A model generated the notes under the pieces. The model had not been told where the DNA came from, searched no databases, and was given only the letters and a program-made list of their open reading frames with translations. Made by a program: the position numbers and the translations under genes. From the NCBI RefSeq assembly GCF_004359215.1, contig NC_090613.1, forward strand, positions 2,620,967 through 2,684,966: 64,000 nucleotides of DNA, given 5' to 3'. Below, piece after piece: positions 54,601 to 62,237 of this stretch (positions are counted from its first letter, which is position 1; each line of letters opens with the position of its first letter). The DNA is from Bremia lactucae. Its lineage: Eukaryota; Oomycota; Peronosporomycetes; Peronosporales; Peronosporaceae.

Positions 54601-56026
54601 AGCCAAAGATATCAAGCACTCCAATATACGGCAGCGGGTCGGGATCATGCCCCAGTGAAGAGTTCACCTGCTTAATGACCCAGTCGAACATACGACTGTA
54701 AAGCGCTTTGGCAATTGCATCACGCGCATACACAGCCGCCTGTTCGTTACGGCGAACTGTATATGTCTCCTCACGTGTTACTATGTCACGCGTCATGATC
54801 ACTTTCCATAGCTCCTCTTCCTTAACGCCCAGTAATCTAGCAGCCGTCGCAATAGCATGCTTAGCAGAATCTTTATCAATGACTGCAGCTTCGCCTTCGG
54901 AAGTATCTTCCTCAACAAACTCAATGTTACCAAGGTGAAGTAGACCAGCAATTACCGAAAAGATGACATGCTGAACCTGCTCATCAATACCCACGCAACT
55001 TAATCCACGTACCACAGCATCAAAACATGCGTGATCATCAGTTTCCTCAGCGATGTAGCATCCACTTTGATTCAAATAACAAAATTCTTCCGCCGTCAAA
55101 AGTTCAAACTCTTGACGTGCTGCAGAAGAAGCGCCAGCAAGCAATTGATAGAAAATATGAAAATTGCGCTCGCCGTCCACTTGGTACACAAGACGGGACT
55201 TCTCAAGCAGATACGTTTCAACAAAGGCACCCGCAAGTTTGAATTCACCGTCTGCCGTAAATTGAAGCTTCATAAACTTGCCAAAACGTGATGAATTATA
55301 ATTACGCAATGTCTTTGCGTTGCCAAACGCTTCTAAAATAGGATTTTGCTCAATGAGACGGTGGTCCAGCGATGTGCCGTGCTCCTGGCGAGTTTTGGAC
55401 ATGCTTTCAATCTCCTCTCCGCGTGCCTTCTTTCCGTAAAGACCACGCGTGGTTAAATGACGCAGCACAATTTTAGACGACTCAGTCTTTCCAGCACCGC
55501 TTTCACCACTAATGACAACCGACTGATTTGTAGGTTGATCCGTGCCTGAATTATAGACCATTTGCTGATACGCCATCTCGGCAATCGAATAGGGGTGCGG
55601 CGAGCTGCCTGCCGAGTTAACAACCCCGCTAATACGAGGATTGGGCAAATCCCGCAGCGGGTTGACGGCTATTAACACGTTGGCCATAAAAGTATAGGGC
55701 TTCTGTCCACGCCCATCACCCCCGTCAAGTTTGCACCGCTCCTCTAAGTTGTGAAGCACACCAGCTTCGTGAATGTAATATAATGATGTCATGTCGTCGG
55801 CCTCTCGCGGATTTTGTGGTACGGCAAGACCCCGATCCACTTGCTGAATCTTGCCTGCTTGAGTGCGCACCGTCACCTTAAGGCCACCTATGGCCATGAC
55901 GGTGGCCTTGTCCCATACACGGTCCGTGCCAGGTACCCATATGACATGCCCTAACTCCACCGGCAACACCTCGACGTCAGCAACAGATTTAGAGGCCTGC
56001 CGGGCGATAGGAGGGGGAGTTGACAT
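51602..56026 (-). CDS. Unconventional myosin with zinc-ribbon and PX tail
   Basis: 1474-residue, intronless actin motor. SH3-like N-terminus (about 22-70), motor domain about 75-780 with P-loop GESGAGKT (174-181), switch 1 NSSRFGKF (244-251), switch 2 DIFGFESF (472-479) and actin-binding FIRCIKPN (669-676). IQ-like light-chain sites at about 825-870 (RIQRWWRALSVRR, VQALFRGMTARR). Ala/Glu/Arg-rich coiled coil at about 875-1000, SHOCT-like module (1036-1062), zinc ribbon CPAC...CDDC (1100-1118), PX domain (about 1160-1305) and a helical block (NPFANVDLIPRAMQCQ). The tail suggests transport of phosphoinositide-rich vesicles along actin. All nucleotide-binding motifs are intact. PX-tailed myosins are known from oomycetes; the exact class cannot be fixed here. 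Confidence 0.96.
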   Translation of the reverse strand: MSTPPPIARQASKSVADVEVLPVELGHVIWVPGTDRVWDKATVMAIGGLKVTVRTQAGKIQQVDRGLAVPQNPREADDMTSLYYIHEAGVLHNLEERCKLDGGDGRGQKPYTFMANVLIAVNPLRDLPNPRISGVVNSAGSSPHPYSIAEMAYQQMVYNSGTDQPTNQSVVISGESGAGKTESSKIVLRHLTTRGLYGKKARGEEIESMSKTRQEHGTSLDHRLIEQNPILEAFGNAKTLRNYNSSRFGKFMKLQFTADGEFKLAGAFVETYLLEKSRLVYQVDGERNFHIFYQLLAGASSAARQEFELLTAEEFCYLNQSGCYIAEETDDHACFDAVVRGLSCVGIDEQVQHVIFSVIAGLLHLGNIEFVEEDTSEGEAAVIDKDSAKHAIATAARLLGVKEEELWKVIMTRDIVTREETYTVRRNEQAAVYARDAIAKALYSRMFDWVIKQVNSSLGHDPDPLPYIGVLDIFGFESFQRNDFEQLLINYTNEVLQATFNNQVFIAEMELYKREGITVGKIKWPDNRECVDLIASKPNGILCVLDAEAMNPKPSDVKFLRTLHFKHSKHPYFPRPHPKDMEHMFIVRHFAGAVSYTIGAFIDKNNDSIPADMSNLFSGSSNKLVPAFFKQEPDNSRPGKRKLPKSVAAKFSNQMQELVDTLDATRCNFIRCIKPNAMMRVGMFDPRYVVGQLRCQGIMQTAQVLKVGLPTRVSYSELVGAYKKFMPSDAQRLFANQSDPTLITAILWAFQVPMDAYKLGITKLFFKAGKIAVLDAILKINWATEGPHIVSRMKLWLARRRWRVGLAKVMAQNIFSKLLRRIHFRRNSVVRIQRWWRALSVRRDFKKKRSAVVVVQALFRGMTARRLFKSKKQEMLALAAARAAEAKRQATEAKRREEEARMAADIARRESVARAAAEGDRLRMEVEARRAEEEAIQLAKEAAAAVAEAEAAAAEATAAVEHERQAELRAIAEAKELEERMDRERQEAEHRKAQALLEAASISASLLSGLAQVNSVQTASGQVHVVEIPDNISQENREQLQQLNDLLLSGAISQSEYDELVPFLLEKPDLAPSGAALTAEQEESLSRLYTAGVYGIQIRCPACGATNNTANGNHCDDCGSLLTTSDDSAAANANSGYSGYGDQSRRQRSVSTLTAPLGSFTTENGRIVIHDGFFEAQMHRTQILQDDNYTEYTVYVLRCQWQPKESSEATTWLVSHRFSVFEKLHKDLKRKIPAAVASIPLFPRKHVLGGVFKGKTGNSSSIVEERKQGLERYVAQILDLCARLPENLNVPELDRFLNVSRQVEQHRRQLASGSGDESGAAGVSSRALNVSAGGAEGMAAREQARLPTELPTPLDEEELSHTEQAVALLNASIRSARGDLRRDSQVQHHLKVCVQLLPRLQISANLDNPFANVDLIPRAMQCQEDLEMTMGLYNDSLLAVTETYALSAQESGGVQAPPPYVPGQQNSYQPSYGV

Positions 56027-56492
56027 CGTGGTGTAGTAAAAAGGACGTGCTCACAGTGAAGATTCTACGGCGCCAGAAATTTAATGAAGCTACACTTAGC
56101 GTGCGGGGCACGTTCAAGATCGAACGACGCAGTCTATGCTCTGCTGACGGCGAGGCTTGAAGTGACTACGGAACAATCTACCCCCCCCTCATTAACTGCC
56201 TCTTCATGATAGGATATGATTGGTCTAACCTGACCAATCATGTGGCTGTGGTTGTATATATGTGTTTTATACCGATGTTACGATTAAAGCAAACTGACAA
56301 CAACGTGAATACGACATCTCTGTCTAAAGCCGTACCATATTTGTGCACAAAAGTTTACCAAAAATGCTGGAGACTATATAACTGGCAAGTGTTCAGGCTA
56401 ATAATTGAAGACCCTATCAGCGAGAGGCGTTTGCGAAGCGCTTTATGCGCTTTTGCTGCTCATTTCAAGCTGCAAAGGATGAAAGAGATCTA
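56027..56492. other. Intergenic: myosin 5' flank and SAP-gene 3' flank
   Basis: 466 bp between two minus-strand genes. It should hold the myosin promoter and the SAP gene terminator. An open frame on plus (56206-56496, 96 codons) has no recognised similarity and overlaps the SAP stop codon; I do not call it a gene. Confidence 0.5.
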
Positions 56493-57475
56493 TTAGAATG
56501 CTGAATAACTCAGTGAACCTACAAGCAACGAACGCACAAATTTACTGTTCTCCATTCCAAAACGCTTAGCGCGGTCTAAGCGTTTCTTTTTTTTCCGTTC
56601 AGACCAAAGCGTTCGGCTCTTAATTCCGCCTTTTTTGCAAGCTGTGATGCAAATCAAAGAAAAAGCAACCAACCCATCACGGACCCAGTCAGCAAACCGC
56701 AATTTTTCCTGCGTAATCGCTACGCACTGTGTCATTGGTCTCTAAGTGAAACCGCATAGCCCGTTTTAGCCGCTTCCCCTTTTCTTCATCCCCCGCTAGA
56801 CCAAAAAAACAGAGTCAGACTAACTTGTCTTTGTCTTAGAGTACATGAGAAAAAATACCCGCGTTTGGAAGCTGAAAACGTTTTGCGCGCTGAGCCTACC
56901 ACATCACACAGTAGTACATAAATATTTAATAATATAATTGGAAGACTTCTCACCTTTTTGTCGTCAAGGCTCAAAGTAATACCAAATTTGGCAGCACGAA
57001 TTACACGTTTTTCTTTCTCTGCCATTCGTATTGATGTGGCTTTTATTTTCGCCGACTCAATATTGCGGGCGTTGGACGCCTTATCCTCCTCTGTAGTCGT
57101 CGACACCTGTTCTGCGGCAACAAAAACTGGCTCTTCCTCCACCTTGTTTGATATCTTCTCGACAGACGGGTATCTAGATTTTACAGGCGAGGTGATATCA
57201 GGCTTTGTGCTCTTTGGAGATTTTGATAACGCCGTAGCTGCAGTTAATCCATCCCGTCTTTTTAATTCAGTCTTCTTTGACATTTTAGGGCTTTTCATTT
57301 TGAGTTCCTCCATCTCCTGCGCCTCGCTGCCAAACTCTTCCTCATCTAGCGCCAGCTCCAAACGCTGGATTAACTCCGTCTTGAGACCGTTGGAGCTCAT
57401 CCCACGTGATTCCAGGGCCGCACGCAACTCGCTTACCTTCATCTTTTTGGGGATCATAGACGCCGCGATGGTCAT
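56493..57475 (-). CDS. SAP-domain protein, THO1/SARNP-like, four exons, apparent frameshift
   Basis: Nuclear RNA/DNA-binding protein of the THO1/SARNP (CIP29) type, linked in other eukaryotes to mRNA export. Exons on minus: 57475-56954, 56895-56859, 56795-56728, 56641-56493; introns of 58, 63 and 86 bp are GT-AG and in frame. Residues about 10-45 form a SAP domain (VSELRAALESRGMSSNGLKT), followed by a Lys/Ser/Glu-rich linker and the repeated RA-K/x-RFG motif that marks the family: RAAKFGI, RAKRFQL, RAMRFHL, RAERFGL, RAKRFGM. In the last exon a run of eight A (56587-56594, T on plus) is one base short of keeping frame between the last two motifs. About 258 residues if in frame. Likely a sequencing error, but a real break is possible. 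Confidence 0.82.
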
Positions 57476-57636
57476 TTAGGTTTTAAACTCGAGAGATCCA
57501 AATATGAGGAAACGTAACGAATATAAGGTAAATACTGAATGTGAGCAGCAACAAATGCCTGTTCTTTTAGAGGGTGTAATATTATTATAGCGACATTACG
57601 AACATTTGAGTAGCAAGCCAGTTTTCATGAAGATAT

Positions 57637-57936
57637 TGTTAAATTGGCGTAGAATAGGAAGCTTATTGACGAAATAGTAAATGGGAAACTAATATGTATT
57701 ATCTTAATCCTACTTGTGCATCACTAATTTAGCCTGTTCTAAATATACGTTATAGAAGTTGATTAGTATCTGACACGTTATAGAGCATGCGACAGTGTAA
57801 CCTAGGTGTGTAATGAGCCCTTAATTTGCGCTCACTGTACCTTCTTTGTTTGTATCTTGAAAAGTCGTATTACGCACCTTCTCTGCGCGTAACTTGAAAC
57901 GTCGCCCTATGCACCTTCTTTGTGCATATTTCAACA
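57637..57936 (-). repeat. 3' LTR of the copia element
   Basis: 300 bp, TGTTAAATTGG to CAACA on plus, over 90 percent identical by eye to 61152-61450. The purine tract GACAGAGGAGGAG (complement at 57937-57949) lies directly inside, as expected for plus-strand priming. Confidence 0.93.
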
Positions 57937-57968
57937 CTCCTCCTCTGTCATATACTCACCTCTAGCAC

Positions 57969-59400
57969 TTAGTTGACATGCATCAACTTTCGCAATTCTT
58001 GAATCTTGCGTGTATCTAACGCCTTAATGAGTAAATCACCTAGCATTAGTTCGGTCTTCACATAATGAGCTGAAATTACCCCTTTTTTTACATAATCGCA
58101 CAAAAACTTGATTCGCACATCGATGTGCTTGGCTTTTGTCGACGATGCTTCACCCGTAAGTTGACTTATAGCTGCTTGGTTGTCCACGTGCATAAACAAA
58201 GGTTAGGCTGGCTTCAAACCAATTTCCATAAGCATTTCACGTACGCCCATTAGGTTCCTTGCGACTTCCGAAGCTGCTACAAATTCGGGTTCCATTGTTG
58301 ATAAAGCAACCCCTCCTTGATTTTTGGACTTCCAACCAATAGCCATACCGTTGAGGAGTATAATGCCTCCGGTAAGCGACTTGCGATCTTGTTTGTCCGC
58401 TGCAAAGTCAGCGTCACTGTACGACTCCAAATATATGCCGGTGTACTTCTCTTGTTCCAGCTTCATTTCTAGCTTTAGAGCCTTGGTTCCTTTTTTTTAG
58501 GTACCTTGCAATCCTTTTCACAAGCTTCCAGTCTTGTAGTCTCTTGTGTGTCTGTCTCGTAGCCTTGTGAACCGCGAAAGCTATATCAGGTCTAGTGCAC
58601 CTCGATATCCACAATAAAGATCCAACAATTGAAAAATTCTTAATTGTGGGTCCCCCATCCTTCGGTAAGTTCTCGAGAAAGATGACATCACTTGTTCCCA
58701 CTTCGTAGCAGTCGGCGCCAATTGGTGCACGCGTGGGGTTTGCTTCCAGCATTCCATGCTCACGCAAAATTTCCGTGATAGTCTCCTCCTGATCTAGGAT
58801 ATACCTTGAGCATCTTCGAGTTTCACTCGCATTCCGAGAAACTTGTTAACTTGACCCAGATCTTGATGATTAAACTCGTCAATCCAGTGAAAAGATCTTT
58901 TACAGCCGATGAGCTTTCCCTGTAGCCAGAAGATCATCGACATATACACCTACAACAACAATACCAATATTATCGCGTTTCCAATAAAGACGCATGTCTG
59001 AGATGCATTGTCGAACCCTTGCTTCTTTTATATTTTTATGTAGCAATGCCCGGCTTGTTACAAGCCGTACAAACTTTTTCGTAATTCCAATACAACTTCT
59101 TGTTTGTCTTTGACGCCCAAATTGTTTTTAAATTTCAGTACCCAATTCCATCGACTGCGGTACATGGAGGTATATCTTCAATCCTGGCTCTTTATCTGCC
59201 TTAACGTAGGCATTTGGAATATCTCCATGCTTGGCTGGAACTCCCCAAGTGGCCGCCAATGCCAGCAGCACTTTAACTGTTGACATATCCATAACAGCAG
59301 CAAAAAAGGAATTCATAATCAATTCCATGTACCTGCTCGTTACCACATGCCACAAGTCTGGCCTTTAATCGTTCGATATCTCCATTCGAATCAGTCTTCG
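57969..59400 (-). pseudogene. Copia reverse transcriptase and RNase H
   Basis: From right to left: RT start [20 protein letters not shown] and GDIPNAYVKAD (59290-59180); catalytic GVYVDDLLAT (YVDD at 58933-58944); QVNKFLGMRV (about 58850); NPTRAPIGADCYE and SIVGSLLWISRCTRPDIAFA (58740-58575); then RNase H with ESYSDADFAADKQDRKSL and HVDNQAAISQLTGE (58425-58150), EASSTKAKHIDVRIKFLCDY and GDLLIKALD (58145-58030). Stops at about 59125, 58890 and 58200 plus a shift at 58490 break the frame. The catalytic pair is intact. Confidence 0.9.
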
Positions 59401-59473
59401 TCTTGTACACCCATTTAGTGTGTTAGGCGTTACTGTGGGGCGGTCGCTTTATTAATACCCACACCCCATTATC

Positions 59474-60960
59474 TTACAATGCATTTGATTCTTCAGTCAT
59501 TGTTATCTTCCACCCTTCGCATTTCGAACTTTTCATAGCTTCACCATAATGCTTAGGGTCCCTTTCATAGACATGGGCAACGACTTGCGCAGGTCTCATT
59601 GGACCCTCCCGAGCCTGTATTACTTCATTTGACCTGGCTTTACTTTTGGTTTGATGCGCATCCCTTTTCCAGGTCTTAGTCTTTTTAACACCTGTCTTGA
59701 TATTAAGTTTCGAATGGGATACTTCTTCTCCTTGATCTTCAAAAGTCAATGTTTTCTGAAGTTGATTATTCTGATCCGTGCTCAAAATTTCAATATTCTG
59801 CACGTGTTGCGTAACCGTGACCTTATTGGCTTTCTGCATGAAAACCCTGAAACCCTTGACTTCATCACTTCTTCCAATGATAATTCCTACCTGAGATCGT
59901 TGTGCAAGTGATTTTTTGCCTGGGTTTCGATACACGGTACACACAGAACCGAAAGCCACAATGTCCCGTAGATCTGGCACTTGATTTGTTAGCACGTTGA
60001 TTCGTGATGCCTATTTTGCATTTGCACTCGAAGGACTACGATTTAAAATGTAGGCAGTCTATTCAACGGCATCCCCCCAAAATGATAAAGGTAACCGACT
60101 AGCGAATATCATTGACCTTTCCATGTTCAAAATCGTTCTGTGCATACGCTCTGCTTTGCCATTCGAAGCTTGATTGCGAGCTTCGCTGACTTGACGAGCT
60201 ACTCCAATTGGTTTTGCAAAATAATTCCACATTTCGTATTCGCCACCCCCATCTGTACGTAATACGTGAATCTTATATCCAAATCTCCTTTCGAAAAACG
60301 CTAAGAAATGTTCAAACTTCTTTGCTGCCTTGTCCTTTGTTGGTGCCAAGAACACCCTGCAATAATTGGATTTGTGATCGATAAAGTTGACTAAGTACCT
60401 GTTTCCAAGTCTCTCCTTAGGCGTCATAGGACCCTTCAAATCTGTACAGACTACCCCCCCCCCCACTTCGATCAATTGGAAGTTGATACCTGTGTCCTTT
60501 ATTGACAGAGCGTTTTTGGTCTGCTTCCCTTGAGCACACGAAATACATGTTGGTCTTGAGAAGCTCGTAATCACAATTCCAGAGTCTGGTTCTTCTGCCA
60601 TCCGTTCAATGGTTTCATACGAAAGATGACCCAACCTTTGGTAAAAATGATACAATGTACCACTTTGGATGTCGGTCCTGGGTGACTTTGATCCTTCAGC
60701 AAGCACCACGGTTATCACTTCTTTTGAGGACTTAAGATTTTTTCAGTCTCCACCACTTGCACGTAAAGCACATTATGTTTCATGTCAATGTCGAATATCT
60801 CCATTCCATCTGACCTTCGTGTCAAGGTGCGAGAATTACCGATATACCCAAGACCAAAACCTTTGCACTCGAGCTTTCCATACGTAATTATGTTTCTTGA
60901 AAGCTCGGAAGCCAGGTATACCTCGGTAACCGCACCTCTTAACCTTTCATCCTCGGCCAT
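59474..60960 (-). pseudogene. Copia integrase and pre-integrase domain
   Basis: 60960-60715 and 60718-60059 hold the pre-integrase and integrase domains. LYHFYQRLGHLSYETIERM and CISCAQGKQT form the HHCC zinc finger; VVCTDLKGPM (first Asp), VLRTDGGGEYEM (second Asp) and NGKAERMHRTIL (Glu) form the D,D,E triad, all intact. 59995-59474 continues with DIVAFGSVCTVYRN, the usual C-terminal region. Breaks fall at 60058 and between the first two frames, and a run of thirteen C (about 60452-60464) sits within the integrase. The protein start lies beyond a deleted gag. Confidence 0.9.
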
Positions 60961-61139
60961 CCTATCTTCTTCATTCGTTCATCTATCCCATAAGCATATC
61001 CATCATCTTGGATAGAGCATCAGTTTCCGTACCCCTTTCAGAAGTATGAGGCGGTATGATTGTTGCCGATTCCGACCTAGCCCTTTCGTGACTAGAATTT
61101 GTCTAAAGCTCGACATCACTTGCAGGTGAGTTGGTAGTT

Positions 61140-61151
61140 GGGCTCATAACC
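61140..61151 (-). other. Copia primer-binding site (anticodon-arm type)
   Basis: GGTTATGAGCCC on the minus strand, directly next to the 5' LTR. It is complementary to GGGCUCAUAACC, the anticodon loop and stem of a Met tRNA, not to a tRNA 3' end. This indicates priming by a half-tRNA, as known for Drosophila copia. Confidence 0.75.
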
Positions 61152-61450
61152 TGTTAAATTGGCGTAAAATAGGAAGCTTATTGACGAAGTAGTAAATGGG
61201 AAACTAATAATGTATTATCTTAATCCTACATTTGCATCACTAATTAGCCTGTTCGAAATTACGTTTTAGGAGTTAATTAGTATCTGACACGTTATAGAGC
61301 ATGCGACAGTGTAACCTAGGTGAGTAATGAGCCCTTAATTTGCGGTCACTGTACCTTCTTTGTTTGTATCTTGAAAAGTCGTATTACGCACCTTCTCTGC
61401 GCGTAACTTGAAACGTCACCCTATGCACCTTCTTTGTGCAAATTTTAACA
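61152..61450 (-). repeat. 5' LTR of the copia element
   Basis: 299 bp, partner of 57637-57936. Differences are mostly single substitutions and short indels. Both LTRs contain the repeated phrase CACCTTCTNTGCGC/CACCTTCTTTGTGCA near one end. Confidence 0.93.
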
Positions 61451-61591
61451 GATGTTTTCGATGATCATTACTAATTTTTAATGTACTGAAAATACACTCG
61501 GTAAAGCTGTGGATAGCCGGAATTATTTGTGCGAGACTCGCTTCTAGTTTACGTATGGACAGGGTCCACGTGGTCGAAGCCACCACTACCT

Positions 61592-61726
61592 GTAACGGGG
61601 TGTATCATTACATGAAATTAACCCTTAAAGGTTGTTAATTAATATATTATCTAAAAAGTCGATAATATTTGGAGAATATTATCGGATATAGTAATGTTCG
61701 GAATGCTAATCCATTGGCAGGTATAG
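61592..61726 (+). repeat. LTR fragment of family D, plus orientation
   Basis: First 135 bp of a D LTR (TGTAACGGGGTGTATCATTAC). It ends exactly where an opposed D LTR begins, so a D element appears to have inserted into another D LTR. Confidence 0.8.
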
Positions 61727-62181
61727 TGTAAAAGGGCACTTCTGACTTGTACTGCTTCAGTACAAGTCACTTCGCACTGCTTCAGTGCGAGTGGTGCCTT
61801 ACGTCACTTCACGTACACTAGTATAGACTCTTTTAAAAGCACTTGCTTTAAGGTTAAAAGTTAAGTCTTTTTAATATAATTAAGTCATTTTGTTTCTATC
61901 TATTTAATACTAACTTAATTATATACTAATACAAAACATGTAAGTAAGTCTTATCTGTCTCTCTCTTTGCGAGCGTCCACCGCTGACTGGACCGCAGAGA
62001 ATGTAGATATAATGGTCTATATCTAACAATAGATAAGCTTCCAAATATTACCATGTAAAGTAATATTCTCCAGACATGAAATTGACATTTGAGGTTGTTA
62101 ATTAGGATATTATCTACCTTTTACATAATATCTTAATTAAACCTCAAATGTCAATTTCATGTAACGATACATCCCGCTGCA
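61727..62181 (-). repeat. 3' LTR of a family D element leaving the window
   Basis: 455 bp, TGCAGCGGGATGTATCG (read from 62181) to CCTTTTACA (61727). The polypurine tract TTTTAGGGAGGG (complement about 62184-62195) lies inside. The rest of the element extends right, beyond the window. Contains the hairpin at 62075-62161. Confidence 0.85.
62075..62161. repeat. Hairpin inside the D LTR
   Basis: CATGAAATTGACATTTGAGG (62075-62094) is the perfect inverse of 62142-62161, with further imperfect pairing inward (TTAATTAGGATATTAT against ATAATATCTTAATTAA). Other D LTRs have only one arm, so a local inverted duplication occurred. Confidence 0.88.
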
Positions 62182-62237
62182 TCACCCTCCCTAAAACGAC
62201 AAACACTCTGACTATAATGACCAGTTAATTAAAAACG

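Larger units (their letters stand above)
57637..61450 (-). mobile_element. Ty1/copia element, gag-deleted
   Basis: 3.8-kb minus-oriented element with LTRs 61152-61450 (5') and 57637-57936 (3'), flanked by GATAT (57632-57636) and GATGT (61451-61455), a one-mismatch target duplication. The order after the primer site (pre-integrase motif, integrase, RT, RNase H) defines copia. Only about 190 bp separate the 5' LTR from the pre-integrase motif, so gag and protease are missing. Remaining domains have stops and shifts. Confidence 0.93.

Noticed and set aside
56206..56496. Plus-strand frame of 96 codons between the myosin and SAP genes
   Set aside because: No similarity, unusual for the area in composition, and overlaps the stop codon and 3' flank of the SAP gene.
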